From Bacillota bacterium (lineage in GTDB: Bacteria > Bacillota > UBA4882 > UBA8346): DNA of 64,000 nucleotides. The stretch spans positions 1 to 64,000 of the forward strand of contig JAFABB010000017.1 in assembly GCA_023426245.1 (NCBI GenBank), given 5' to 3'. The translations under genes and the position numbers were made by a program. The notes under the pieces were generated by a model, which did not search any database, was not told where the DNA came from, and saw only the letters and a list, made by a program, of their open reading frames with translations. Of the stretch, positions 1 to 8,024 are shown in pieces (position 1 is the stretch's first letter; the number at the start of each line of letters is the position of its first letter).

Positions 1-27
1 AAACCAATTTCTTTTTCGGATTACCAT
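1..27 (-). CDS. 5' end of a gene leaving the window
   Basis: Nine codons (M V I R K R N W F) read leftward from an ATG at 27 and run off the window edge. A good ribosome binding site (GGGGGAGT) lies three bases before the ATG, and a perfect palindrome sits 30 bases further upstream. Too little is visible to name the product. Confidence 0.4.
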
Positions 28-56
28 GTTACTCCCCCTCTAAATTATTTGATTTC

Positions 57-78
57 AAACATTAGATGTCTAATGTTT
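57..78. promoter_or_regulatory. Perfect palindrome, probable operator
   Basis: AAACATTAGA-TG-TCTAATGTTT has perfect 10-base arms with a 2-base centre. It lies in an AT-rich stretch 30 bases upstream of the partial minus-strand gene at 1-27. Size and symmetry suit a dimeric repressor of the GntR or TetR kind; the regulator is unknown. Confidence 0.5.
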
Positions 79-265
79 AAATTCATGTTAACATACCCAC
101 TTTTTCATTGTCAATATCTATTTATAGAGGAAATCTCTCCTTAAACAGTAATAATCGAATCCTAAATATCTTTTTTTTAAAACCAATGATTACTGGGAAT
201 TTTATTCTTGTTTTCGCCCAAACAATCCATTTACAAATTACTTCACGCTTTTCAATCAAATTCAT

Positions 266-466
266 TTACTTTTTATTGATTTTTTCGTGATTTGATAGCT
301 GAGGATTATTTGAATTATCAGGTCTCTCTGATTTAAAGGTTTGGCCGATTTGAGCCATCAAACTAGCAGATTTTCGAGGAGTAGCAGAACCATTGTAATC
401 ATTTACTAATTTCGAAAGTTCTTGAACGATACTCATAATTTGATTGGCCTGAGTACCGCTAAATCT
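266..466 (-). pseudogene. Decayed C-terminal coding remnant
   Basis: A 66-codon open stretch on the minus strand ends at a TAA at 266-268 and has no credible start or ribosome binding site. Adding one T near 463 would join it to an upstream reading frame (G-N-N-R-D before F-S-G-T-Q), which suggests a frameshifted remnant. The tail has a helical, polar look a little like the end of a chemoreceptor, but I could not assign it. This is inferred from reading frames only. Confidence 0.3.
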
Positions 467-846
467 CTATTATTTCCGTCCTGTTGCACTTTAACATTGA
501 TCAATGATGGAAATCCAATTTTGGCAAGCAGGATCAGCGTTATAAATATCTAAACCAAGGGCTTCAGGCGTTTTACCGGGCATCGCTAATTTGTCGTGTT
601 CTCATTGAGGGGCTCTGCGATGCTCGCCGTCGGTATTATTTGCTCATCTTAAGAAGTCAATTTTTTGACTTCAATTTAATTTCCAGCTTTTTATGGAAAT
701 AGCCGTTACTGTTTATTTGAAAATTGCCTAATAACATCATTCTTCAAGCAGCAAGACTATAATAAAATTGAGTTTGGCCGCCAAGTAGAATAGAATCAAA
801 GAGGTAACGATTGAATTTGAATTTTAACCTGAAGGGTATATAATAA
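467..846. other. Non-coding or decayed stretch
   Basis: No supported gene. A 30-codon minus-strand ORF (about 493-585) lacks a ribosome binding site and is probably part of the same decayed sequence as 266-466. A small perfect hairpin (GAAGTCAA/TTGACTTC) lies at 653-672. Confidence 0.4.
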
Positions 847-934
847 AAAAACCCAGCTACCTAGGCAGGCAGCGGGGCTGAAAGGAGATAATGATGTGAA
901 AAAGGAGTTGATATCTGGTATAACGGTATCGTAA
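847..934 (+). other. Hairpin followed by strong RBS and 12-codon ORF
   Basis: An imperfect stem (CCCAGCTACCT against AGGCAGCGGGG) at 852-876 is followed by AAAGGAGATAATGAT and a GTG-started ORF of 12 codons (M K K E L I S G I T V S, 896-934). A related arrangement, with the same CAGGCAG-Y-GGGGCT string in its right arm, lies at 4941-5000. It may be a leader peptide or just a degenerate repeat. Nothing downstream on this strand is obviously controlled by it. Confidence 0.25.
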
Positions 935-954
935 TTAAAAAGTTCCCCGGAATC

Positions 955-1140
955 TCAATCGGTAAATTCATTCCCTTTTGAGAATAAACCCTGAATTGCT
1001 TGGAGGTATTCCGATATCCAGCTATCGGAGAAGCAACGCAGTATCAGAATTGGACAGACACACTGGTAAAAATTTCCTTTAATCCGGGAGTGCGGCTGCT
1101 TCATTTTCTGCATTATACAAGATTTGACAACGAACGTCAT
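955..1140 (-). CDS. Hypothetical 61-aa protein coupled to upstream gene
   Basis: The ATG at 1140 overlaps the TGA stop of the preceding minus-strand gene (ATGA), a typical translational-coupling arrangement and the main reason to keep it. The product is short and cysteine-containing (C-V-C-P-I-L-I-L-R-C) with no recognisable domain. It could equally be a chance ORF, because it has no ribosome binding site of its own. Confidence 0.35.
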   Translation of the reverse strand: MTFVVKSCIMQKMKQPHSRIKGNFYQCVCPILILRCFSDSWISEYLQAIQGLFSKGNEFTD

Positions 1141-2027
1141 TTCCTTTTGAGCTGCTGTTGATCTGCTGAAGGTGCGATTGACATGTCTACGGTAGCCGTT
1201 GATATTTGGGACAGCTCTGATGTAACCCTGGACACCTTTGGCTGTACTTCGTACAAAGGAATTACAACATCCGACGGTTTGAGTTTTTTAAATTGCGGCT
1301 TTGATGCCACTTCTGACGGTTCGGGCGGATAATCATCTCCATTTAACAATTTTGGATCGATCTTCCATGGTGTTAAAATTAAGGCTGTATATATCATCAG
1401 CATCAAAGCGGCGAAGAAAACCATTTTAAATCCATTAGCAGTCACGCCCGGGATCATATCGTGCATACTGTCAAAGACGCTTTTTTCATAATGAATCGTT
1501 AGGATTGAAGCCTTTTTTAATTCGCTTTCAAATTCGGCCTGCTCGGTTTTAAGATTATCAATTTCTTTTTGAAGTTGATTATATTTAGGCCCCCGGCCAT
1601 GGTCGGCAAACTCTATTTTCTGCTCATCGGTTTTATTCTGGATCTGTTTTTCATCCCGCTTGATTTTATCTTGAAGGTTATTTTTATCGAAATTGGCTTG
1701 GCTATATATCTGCTCACTTTTATTGACCTGGCATGAAAAAGTACCTACAGCAGAGAGAAAAGCAAAGATAACGATGTATATCAAATATATTGCCCTGAGC
1801 CAGAATGCTTTCCAAAAAATTTTCGCTTTTGCATATGCCAAAGCCAGACCCCAGTCAAATTGAGCAAATAACTCAACAAATACTGCACCACACCCAAAGA
1901 AAGCTTGCCAAAACGGAGCGGTTGACATCTTGGTCATCGTATCGAATACCATTCGCCAAGACAGGGCCAAGGCTGATATATGGATAACCCATTTCACAGT
2001 GTTGTAATGCTTAGTCGTGACAATCAA
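1137..2027 (-). CDS. Hypothetical membrane protein with long coiled coil
   Basis: 296 residues from a TTG start at 2027, chosen because AGGAGG lies seven bases before it. Three hydrophobic segments (about residues 12-28, 38-56 and 70-95) are followed by a charged, Lys/Glu/Gln-rich helical region (about 100-180) that should form a coiled coil. A fourth membrane segment (about 198-220) and a polar tail follow. I do not recognise a family. The arrangement resembles membrane proteins of mobile elements, but no conjugation or phage gene lies nearby. It may share a message with the 61-aa ORF that overlaps its stop. Confidence 0.6.
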   Translation of the reverse strand: MIVTTKHYNTVKWVIHISALALSWRMVFDTMTKMSTAPFWQAFFGCGAVFVELFAQFDWGLALAYAKAKIFWKAFWLRAIYLIYIVIFAFLSAVGTFSCQVNKSEQIYSQANFDKNNLQDKIKRDEKQIQNKTDEQKIEFADHGRGPKYNQLQKEIDNLKTEQAEFESELKKASILTIHYEKSVFDSMHDMIPGVTANGFKMVFFAALMLMIYTALILTPWKIDPKLLNGDDYPPEPSEVASKPQFKKLKPSDVVIPLYEVQPKVSRVTSELSQISTATVDMSIAPSADQQQLKRK

Positions 2028-2199
2028 CTGATCACCTCCTTTTTAATAAGTGCCTGAATCCGGTAACTATTTTTACTGCTTTAATATTATAAACACTACA
2101 ATTCTTTTGGTTACCTCCAATCGATTTAACTCCTGTTAATTTTCCATTGACTGCGGCATCATAAAACACCATAATTTAAGCAGGAGGTGGAGAAATTAA

Positions 2200-2337
2200 A
2201 TGGATTATCAAGCGGCTTGGGAAGCCTTAAAAAAAGAGCTCCAAAACAAGGTCAATCAAATGGCGCCCGTAAATCAATTTTACTATAATCGAATATTAGA
2301 AATCATGGCCAGTATTGAAGAAAATCTAGAAGAATAA
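2200..2337 (+). CDS. Small conserved-looking 45-aa protein
   Basis: ATG at 2200 is preceded by CAGGAGGTGGAGA, a very strong ribosome binding site. The 45-residue product starts M-D-Y-Q-A-A-W-E-A-L-K-K-E-L and ends in I-E-E-N-L-E-E: charged, helical and without cysteines or a membrane segment. It resembles small cytoplasmic proteins common in Clostridia, but I cannot give a function. Nine bases of the ribosome binding site (2185-2193) are perfectly complementary to 2352-2360 just after the stop codon. Confidence 0.6.
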   Translation: MDYQAAWEALKKELQNKVNQMAPVNQFYYNRILEIMASIEENLEE

Positions 2338-2402
2338 AATCCGGCGGTTCATCTCCACCTGATTTTTTTATAGCTAATTTTTGATTATTTTTCACAAAAA
2401 AG

Positions 2403-2416
2403 ATTCCCATGGGAAT
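2403..2416. terminator. Short palindrome with T-run, weak terminator
   Basis: ATTCCCATGGGAAT is a perfect palindrome flanked by an A-run on the left and seven Ts on the right. It lies about 65 bases after the 45-aa gene and before khtT. The stem is short, so termination may be weak and possibly bidirectional. Confidence 0.35.
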
Positions 2417-2557
2417 TTTTTTGAGCGATTTGCGTTAAATTAAGGGGTGGTATTATCTTGCATATATCAGTATAGCCACTCCAACAACAATCCGATACAG
2501 CTGATGATTTTTATTGTGTTGATTCCCCAAAAATTATAATTAGGAAGGAAGTTGCTC

Positions 2558-3052
2558 ATGAAGATTTTAGAATCCGATCTACCCGGAATTGGTCGAAAAT
2601 TCCAAATTGAAACCACAAGCGGGGATAAACTGGTAATTATTGTCCACGATGATGGGCGGCGCGAATTATATCATTTTTATTATGACCATCCGGAAGAAAG
2701 CATTTCCATGGTAACCCTGGATGATAATGAAGCCAGAATGATTGCGGGGATCATTGGCGGGTTGACCTACAAACCCAAAGCATTGGAACAGATCGATGTT
2801 GCATTGGATGATTTGGTCATTGAATGGCATCGTATCGAAACCGGTTCCAAATGTATTGGTAAAACCATCGGAGAACTCAAGGTGCGTCGCAAGACCGGAG
2901 TCTCAATCATCGCGGTTGTCGAAAAGGACCACAACAAAAATATTAATCCCGGACCGGAATATGTGTTCACCGCTAATTCGACTCTGATCATCGCAGGAGA
3001 AAGAGAATATCTGAAGCAATTCAAGGAATTGTTGTTACACGGCGGGGATTAA
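2558..3052 (+). CDS. khtT: KhtT, regulatory subunit of K+/H+ antiporter
   Basis: 164 residues, the usual KhtT length. The N-terminal part is the KhtT-specific domain. From about residue 75 there is a TrkA-C (RCK-C) domain with the family pattern [20 protein letters not shown]. In Bacillus subtilis this protein sits on the cytoplasmic face of KhtU, gates it, and responds to cyclic di-AMP and pH (family knowledge). ATG 2558 is preferred over TTG 2552 because AGGAAGG at 2542-2548 is then nine bases away. khtU follows after 39 bases, so the two are an operon. The separate small khtS gene of Bacillus is not present. Confidence 0.9.
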   Translation: MKILESDLPGIGRKFQIETTSGDKLVIIVHDDGRRELYHFYYDHPEESISMVTLDDNEARMIAGIIGGLTYKPKALEQIDVALDDLVIEWHRIETGSKCIGKTIGELKVRRKTGVSIIAVVEKDHNKNINPGPEYVFTANSTLIIAGEREYLKQFKELLLHGGD

Positions 3053-3091
3053 CCTCAATGTTTGACTCAATAATCTATACTGGGGGGAAAC

Positions 3092-4306
3092 ATGAATACA
3101 GTTATTTTTGAAATAGGCCTTGCCATCGGATTAGTTACACTGGTCGGGTTGATCTCGACAAAGCTCCGTTTTTCAGTAATTCCCTTTTACATACTGGTTG
3201 GCATGGCTGTTGGACCTCATGCTCCTCATATTGGTATCATTGATCTCCGGTTTATTCAAAGTTCATCGTTTATTGATTTTTTAGGACGAATCGGCGTCCT
3301 TTGTTTGCTTTTTTATCTGGGGCTAGAGTTTTCCGTAGGCCGGCTTTTGAAGTCAGGACGTTCCATCCTCGTAGGTGGAACTTTTTATATCGCAATGAAT
3401 TTCATCTCCGGACTCCTGCTCGGTTGGCTCATGGGTTTCCCTATTAAAGAAACTTTAATCGCTTGCGGTATCATGACCAGCTCATCGACAGCAATCGTGG
3501 CTAAAGTATTGGTCGATCTTAAACGGACCGCGAATCCGGAGACGGAGATCATCATGGGCATGATCATGTTTGATGATCTTTTTATCGCAATTCACATGTC
3601 CATCTTATCCGGTTTGCTCCTAAGCGGGGCCACTTCATTCATGGGTATATTGCTGAATACACTGGGGGCCTTTGGTTTTATTGTACTCTTCTTATTCTGC
3701 GGCCGAAGAATCATGAAGTATGTTGATCACGCCTTAAACATTCAATCCTCAGAATTGTTTCTCCTGGTGATTATGGCCGGATTATTTTTAGTCGCCGGTT
3801 TTTCAGAGACTGTGCATGTAGCGGAAGCGATTGGCGCGTTAATGCTTGGACTGGTACTAGCGGAATCGGCTCATGTAAAACGGATTGAACAGATTGTTCT
3901 CCCGTTTCGCGATTTTTTCGGAGCCTTATTTTTCTTCAGTTTCGGCCTGAGTATTGATCCGTTATCTTTGGGCGGAGCAGTTCCGGCTGCACTTATCGGA
4001 GTGCTGTTGACCATCTTCGGTAATATGTTTTCCGGCGCGATGGCTGGGCGGATTGCGGGAATCTCCGGCCGTTCTTCGGCTAATATTGGTCTTACTTTAG
4101 TTTCCCGGGGTGAATTTTCAATTATTATGGCAAATATGGGGAGAGCCGCTGGATTATTGCCGGCTATTCAATCTTTCGCCGTCTTATATGTGCTTATATT
4201 AGCCGTTCTTGGCCCCTTATTAACAAAGGAGTCAAAAAAGATTTATGGGGGATGGCAAAAAACATTGGAATGGGCTCAAAGTTTCAGAAAAAGCAAGGAT
4301 TCTTAA
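3092..4306 (+). CDS. khtU: KhtU, CPA2 family K+/H+ antiporter
   Basis: 404 residues, close to the Bacillus protein. About twelve hydrophobic helices run through the whole length, with typical CPA2 (Na+/H+ exchanger family) features. These include L-C-L-L-F-Y-L-G-L-E-F near residue 73 and the S-S-S-T-A-I-V-A-K segment near 131. It exports K+ (and NH4+-like cations) in exchange for protons at the cell membrane, controlled by KhtT encoded just upstream. GGGGG precedes the ATG by five bases. It has no fused RCK domain, as expected when KhtT is a separate subunit. Confidence 0.9.
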   Translation: MNTVIFEIGLAIGLVTLVGLISTKLRFSVIPFYILVGMAVGPHAPHIGIIDLRFIQSSSFIDFLGRIGVLCLLFYLGLEFSVGRLLKSGRSILVGGTFYIAMNFISGLLLGWLMGFPIKETLIACGIMTSSSTAIVAKVLVDLKRTANPETEIIMGMIMFDDLFIAIHMSILSGLLLSGATSFMGILLNTLGAFGFIVLFLFCGRRIMKYVDHALNIQSSELFLLVIMAGLFLVAGFSETVHVAEAIGALMLGLVLAESAHVKRIEQIVLPFRDFFGALFFFSFGLSIDPLSLGGAVPAALIGVLLTIFGNMFSGAMAGRIAGISGRSSANIGLTLVSRGEFSIIMANMGRAAGLLPAIQSFAVLYVLILAVLGPLLTKESKKIYGGWQKTLEWAQSFRKSKDS

Positions 4307-4397
4307 AATGATGTTATTCAGGTAAAAAGTACAATGTCTGAAGCCCATAAAATACGCTCTCAAGGGTCTTGCATAAATTAAGAGGCGGGATTATCGT

Positions 4398-4793
4398 TTG
4401 TGTATGATAACTAGATATAAACTTGTGCTCATTATGATAATAATGCTTCTTATGATCCTAAATGTTTTTAATTTAGCTTTTGCTATCAGAGAACAGTTGA
4501 GCCAAATTTCATCAAATCTATGGACTCTCTTAATTAAAGACCTTTCGGACCAAATCATCGAAACAAATAAAAATCATTCCAGTTTAATGATATCCATTTC
4601 CCAATTTATAAAGCATTCCCTTTGTAAGTTAAAAGCTCTTTCAAGTCGATACCTCAAGCCGATTCTTTCGTTACATTCAGTTGAAAATATTAATGTGAAA
4701 ATCATCATTCTGTTCTTTTCGATATATTATCAACTGGCACGAACTAGCTTTGAAAATTCCGATCCCTATATTTTTAATAAAAATAACTTATGA
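4398..4793 (+). CDS. Hypothetical 131-aa protein, N-terminal membrane helix
   Basis: A TTG start at 4398 follows a GAGGCGGG ribosome binding site. The first 30 residues are strongly hydrophobic (I-M-I-I-M-L-L-M-I-L), with another hydrophobic stretch near residues 101-113. No family is recognised. Base composition is more AT-rich than khtTU, and the protein has a low-complexity look, so it may be recently acquired, fast-evolving or not a gene. Position 91 bases after khtU leaves open a link to it. Confidence 0.35.
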   Translation: MCMITRYKLVLIMIIMLLMILNVFNLAFAIREQLSQISSNLWTLLIKDLSDQIIETNKNHSSLMISISQFIKHSLCKLKALSSRYLKPILSLHSVENINVKIIILFFSIYYQLARTSFENSDPYIFNKNNL

Positions 4794-4817
4794 CGATAAA
4801 AATATAGGAGACTAAAA

Positions 4818-4940
4818 ATGTTATATATTGCATGCTCTATCATAGTAGCTTGCTTAGCTTTTGTAGGTTATATTCTTTATTGCTCTCTTTCCCTGGATAA
4901 AATGGACAAATCAGAAAAAAAGCAACGAAAAAACCCATAA
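4818..4940 (+). CDS. Small 40-aa single-pass membrane protein
   Basis: ATG 4818 has AGGAG eight bases upstream. The product (starts M-L-Y-I-A-C-S-I-I-V) is one membrane helix of about 24 residues followed by a very basic tail (K-S-E-K-K-Q-R-K-N-P). Size and layout are those of regulatory or stabilising small membrane proteins. A strong terminator starts eight bases after its stop. Function unknown; proximity to khtTU is suggestive only. Confidence 0.6.
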   Translation: MLYIACSIIVACLAFVGYILYCSLSLDKMDKSEKKQRKNP

Positions 4941-4947
4941 AAAATAC

Positions 4948-4979
4948 AGCCCCACTCCTAATCAGGCAGTGGGGCTTTT
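4948..4979 (+). terminator. Rho-independent terminator
   Basis: A perfect 9-bp stem AGCCCCACT/AGTGGGGCT with an 11-base loop is followed by TTTT. It closes the unit ending with the 40-aa membrane protein. The right arm, CAGGCAGTGGGGCT, matches the hairpin at 852-879 with one difference. Here too a G-rich ribosome-binding-site-like run and an ATG (followed at once by a stop) come after it. Confidence 0.75.
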
Positions 4980-5092
4980 AAAAAGGGGGTAGTCAGATGA
5001 AATAAGAGGATTGCATGTTTCGCTCTTTGTTTTTCATTCGTTCATAGCGATTTGCTTATTAAAGTTTTCTGAAAATTTAACCGATTATTAAT

Positions 5093-5350
5093 TTAGGTGC
5101 CGATTCAAAAGGAGCAACATGGATGAAAAATTAAGTTTTTCTAGAAAGCAACGGATAAGAATCGAATGCCCAGAATGTAAGAAAAAACTTACTGTGTTAG
5201 CCGAGAAATTAATTATTTACACCAAAATAGCTTGTAAGAACTGCAACACAATAATTGAGATTCAACATGATTCCCCTAAAACCGGGTCATGTGGAGATTA
5301 TTTATTCGAAAGAGCTGTTGGCAAATAATTAAAAGTGAATCGGCACCTAA
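5093..5350. repeat. Perfect 15-bp inverted repeats around a small gene
   Basis: TTAGGTGCCGATTCA at 5093-5107 returns as its exact reverse complement at 5336-5350, enclosing one 69-codon gene and its ribosome binding site. The 258-bp unit looks like a minimal mobile cassette, or a transcript whose two ends pair. No target duplication is obvious outside the repeats. Confidence 0.55.
5119..5328 (+). CDS. Zinc-ribbon small protein
   Basis: 69 residues with ATG 5119 nine bases after AAAAGGAG. Two Cys-X2-Cys pairs (C-P-E-C near residue 18 and C-K-N-C near residue 39) make a classic zinc-ribbon knuckle, and the rest is basic. Such proteins bind nucleic acid or act as assembly factors; no specific role can be given. 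The gene lies exactly between two perfect 15-bp inverted repeats. A further lone cysteine occurs in G-S-C-G-D near the end. Confidence 0.6.
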   Translation: MDEKLSFSRKQRIRIECPECKKKLTVLAEKLIIYTKIACKNCNTIIEIQHDSPKTGSCGDYLFERAVGK

Positions 5351-5371
5351 TAAATCCCTGGAGTGATACCC

Positions 5372-5854
5372 TTGAATATCTGGCAAATTCTAATTACGAT
5401 AGCCAAAATACTTTCAAATGGTCTAATCACCGCTATCATTGTTTTTTGTATAACAACTTTCGTTAATCGTCGAAAGGAATTAAAACGGTACAGAAATTTA
5501 TTAACACTCATCGCAATTGAACTTTATTACGATTATTATGCCTTTTGCAGCTACGAACAACTTTTCCCCAATACACCGATGAAAATCAAAACTGCCGATT
5601 GGGAAAAAGTTAAAGTTGAGATTGTGTCCAAACTACCTCCCAACCTGGTACCCGATTTGGCGGCGCAATACTATTCATTGGGAGAATTTAACGGAAAAAT
5701 AATCCGGGAGCTTATAAATGCTAAAGCTCCGTTTACAGTCATTAAAGACTCCACTCTAGTCCTTGCTGATAAAGTAAAAAAACTAAGTAAATGTGACATT
5801 AAAGAATTTCAAAGAGATAAAATCATCAGCTTTAATCAAGAAATCAGCCGATAA
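5372..5854 (+). CDS. Hypothetical membrane-anchored protein
   Basis: 160 residues from TTG 5372, preferred over GTG 5363 because CTGGAG ends eight bases before it. An N-terminal membrane helix (about residues 4-28, I-L-I-T-I-A-K-I-L) is followed by a cytoplasmic helical domain (R-R-K-E-L-K-R-Y-R-N). This one-helix anchor plus soluble domain is common among unassigned Bacillota proteins. Its start region abuts the right inverted repeat at 5336-5350. Confidence 0.55.
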   Translation: MNIWQILITIAKILSNGLITAIIVFCITTFVNRRKELKRYRNLLTLIAIELYYDYYAFCSYEQLFPNTPMKIKTADWEKVKVEIVSKLPPNLVPDLAAQYYSLGEFNGKIIRELINAKAPFTVIKDSTLVLADKVKKLSKCDIKEFQRDKIISFNQEISR

Positions 5855-5914
5855 AGCCGCATAAAACGGGAGAAGATACTCATCTTGCGCTAGGAGGTAT
5901 TTTCCCCATCAAGC

Positions 5915-5983
5915 ATGGCATATCGTACGATCAAAGTCATTGTGTCGGTGAAAGAAATATCAAAAAAGGAGAGATTGATATGA
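5915..5983 (+). CDS. Possible 22-aa coupled leader ORF
   Basis: ATG 5915 opens a 22-codon ORF (M-A-Y-R-T-I-K-V-I-V) whose TGA overlaps the ATG of the next gene (ATGA). AGGAGG lies 17 bases upstream, too far for good initiation. It may be a leader peptide for the DUF4190 gene or chance. Confidence 0.25.
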   Translation: MAYRTIKVIVSVKEISKKERLI

Positions 5984-6243
5984 AGCGCTGTAAACTGGCT
6001 ATTATTGCCTTATTGCTAGGAATAACCTCATTGGTTAATCTGTTTGGATTAGAAAAAGGGGTCATGGCAATTATCGTTGGCTGGCTTGCTATTGGCGAAA
6101 TCAAAAACCAACCGTCGTTAAAAGGAAAAGGAATGGCATGGGCAGGAGTTATTTTAGGAGCCTTATCAATAATAACCATCGTTGTTGTACTGATTTGGAA
6201 AGGTCCACAATTATTGCAACAGTTAAAGCTTTTGCAAAAATAA
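5980..6243 (+). CDS. DUF4190-like small membrane protein
   Basis: 87 residues with AAAAGGAG ten bases before ATG 5980. Two membrane helices (about residues 6-36 and 53-74) are joined by a short polar loop with the pattern L-A-I-G-E-I-K and then G-K-G-M-A-W-A-G-V-I-L-G-A-L. This is the hallmark of the DUF4190 family of small integral membrane proteins. Function of the family is unknown. It ends 88 bases before the convergent isomerase gene. Confidence 0.7.
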   Translation: MKRCKLAIIALLLGITSLVNLFGLEKGVMAIIVGWLAIGEIKNQPSLKGKGMAWAGVILGALSIITIVVVLIWKGPQLLQQLKLLQK

Positions 6244-6331
6244 CCAAAACACCCAAGCAATTTATAAAATCCTGCTTGAGCGTCGGAAGTCCATTCATAA
6301 TGTCCCTTTAAAACAAAAATAAAACCTGATA

Positions 6332-7012
6332 TCATTTTGCCATTGGATATTCATTGCATAATAATCTGTAAGGCTCCTGGTCTTCCTCGATTTCCGGAAA
6401 GCGGCCTACTGATTCATAGAACCGATTGTCATTTTCATCATCATTGCACATGGATACTTCACCGAGCAAAACTTGACCGTCGTCTTTGGGTACAATAAAG
6501 TCATGATACATATACTGGGAGATGGAAATGCTCTCACCCGGTTTTAAAAGTATCTTTGTTCCCGCAGGAACAACAAACTCTTTTCCGTCCTTATGTACAG
6601 TCACATCCGTGTCAATCCTGGCACCACTTTGGGCCCCATTATATACCGTAATATATACTTCGCCGCCTCCCCGGTTGATAATATCTTCCATTTTACTCCA
6701 ATGATAGTGCATTGGTACACTCTGGCCAGGATATAACATCAGAAGCTTTTCGGCATAAGTCTTCGTATATTTCTTCTTATATTGATTCCCATTCCGGATC
6801 GTTATGAGGGAAAGACCTGCTTCCGCAAATTTCCCAAGACCAAAATCGGTAATATCCCATCCCAGCTTATTATCACGAATTTCATCATACTCATGTCCTG
6901 CTTTGGCCCAGTCTGCCGGCATCCATTTTACAAATGGCGGAAGCTCATAACAATGTTTCTCGGCTAATTTTTCCATATCCTTGATTACTTGATTGATTTC
7001 TGACCGTTTCAT
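6332..7012 (-). CDS. D-lyxose ketol-isomerase (cupin type)
   Basis: 226 residues, the normal size for D-lyxose isomerase (EC 5.3.1.15), which interconverts D-lyxose and D-xylulose and usually also D-mannose and D-fructose. The cupin metal site is visible: H102 and H104 in M-H-Y-H-W, E109 in M-E-D-I-I, and H170 in M-Y-H-D-F. AAGGGGG precedes the ATG by seven bases. It is the last gene of the minus-strand sugar operon (transporter, aldolase, kinase, RpiR regulator), so its ketose product is probably what the kinase and aldolase handle. The preference for lyxose or mannose cannot be read from sequence. Confidence 0.88.
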   Translation of the reverse strand: MKRSEINQVIKDMEKLAEKHCYELPPFVKWMPADWAKAGHEYDEIRDNKLGWDITDFGLGKFAEAGLSLITIRNGNQYKKKYTKTYAEKLLMLYPGQSVPMHYHWSKMEDIINRGGGEVYITVYNGAQSGARIDTDVTVHKDGKEFVVPAGTKILLKPGESISISQYMYHDFIVPKDDGQVLLGEVSMCNDDENDNRFYESVGRFPEIEEDQEPYRLLCNEYPMAK

Positions 7013-7121
7013 GTCTAAACCCCCTTACCGATTAATCAATATACCCGTCAACACAGTAAAGCTCACCAATTTGATCGAACCGCATTACCGCCTTACGAGT
7101 AACCGGGTATAAGCATTATTC

Positions 7122-7967
7122 TTATAATTTGTATTCCGACAGAATGATTTCCGGCTTATCAGCCCGATTGGCGGCTATTGTCTCTTGATTCGTGACAAAG
7201 TGCAATAGGGCATCAATCACTGCCATTTCTTTTAATCGAGAATAGCTTTTATAATAATTGAATGACTGTTCATCCGGACTCGATAACAACAGATGATCTG
7301 CGAGCCGGGAAACCGGAGAATACTCATGCCCTGTAATAGCTATTATCTTCAAGCCTTTTTCCTTGGCAAGTTCCATTGCTTGTACGACTTGCTTGGAACT
7401 GCCTGACTGACAAATAGCTACGACAATGTCATCAGCGTCTGCTAAGTTCACCTGATTCATAAAATATTCAGGAACCATATTGTACGTGCACTTCACTCCC
7501 AGTCGCCCCAGTCTGAAACCCATATACTGTGCCAAAGGACTAGTGTTTCCTACAGCAACAATATGAACCTGCTTACATTTTTTGATTAGGTCCACACATT
7601 CCATTAATTTGTTCTGTTTCAGATTTTTTCCGATTGCTATCAGTTCTGCAGCAAAAGAATAAAGCAAAGTGCTGACTTGATCGCCGTTTCCATTTTCCAT
7701 ATCAATATCGGATATCTGCATTCGCCCCAGATCTCTGGATAAACAAAGTTTCAGCTGATAATAACCTTCATAGCCCAAATGCTTACACAGCCTTATAACC
7801 GTTGCATCACTGACACCACTATAGTTTGCCAATTCCGACACATTGGCATTGACTGCCATTTCAGGATTTTCCAATATGAAGTCTGCTACTTTCTTTTCCG
7901 CCGAAAAGATCTGATTATATTGTTCCTTAATTGTTTCTACAACAGTTTTTCCCTGCATAGTATCCAT
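7122..7967 (-). CDS. RpiR/MurR family transcriptional regulator
   Basis: 281 residues: an N-terminal winged helix-turn-helix (about 1-77, with A-N-Y-S-G-V-S-D-A-T-V-I-R-L as recognition part) and a C-terminal SIS sugar-phosphate domain (about 110-250, with A-V-G-N-T-S-P-L-A and I-C-Q-S-G-S-S-K). Such regulators bind DNA until a sugar phosphate docks in the SIS fold. It lies inside the operon it presumably controls. The boxes at 13822-13956, upstream of the first gene of the operon, have the paired GAAA/TTTC form expected of this family. GAGAGG precedes the ATG. Confidence 0.88.
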   Translation of the reverse strand: MDTMQGKTVVETIKEQYNQIFSAEKKVADFILENPEMAVNANVSELANYSGVSDATVIRLCKHLGYEGYYQLKLCLSRDLGRMQISDIDMENGNGDQVSTLLYSFAAELIAIGKNLKQNKLMECVDLIKKCKQVHIVAVGNTSPLAQYMGFRLGRLGVKCTYNMVPEYFMNQVNLADADDIVVAICQSGSSKQVVQAMELAKEKGLKIIAITGHEYSPVSRLADHLLLSSPDEQSFNYYKSYSRLKEMAVIDALLHFVTNQETIAANRADKPEIILSEYKL

Positions 7968-8024
7968 ATTTACAATCCTCTCTAGTATTCCCTAACGCCA
8001 TCAAAGGGACAAAAATCGGATGGT

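Noticed and set aside
108..290. Plus-strand ORF of 60 codons
   Set aside because: Low-complexity, AT-rich, without ribosome binding site, and opposite to the decayed minus-strand remnant.
2370..2550. Possible cyclic-di-AMP riboswitch before khtT
   Set aside because: I looked for the conserved ydaO-type motifs and did not find them; the leader only has a short palindrome with a T-run.
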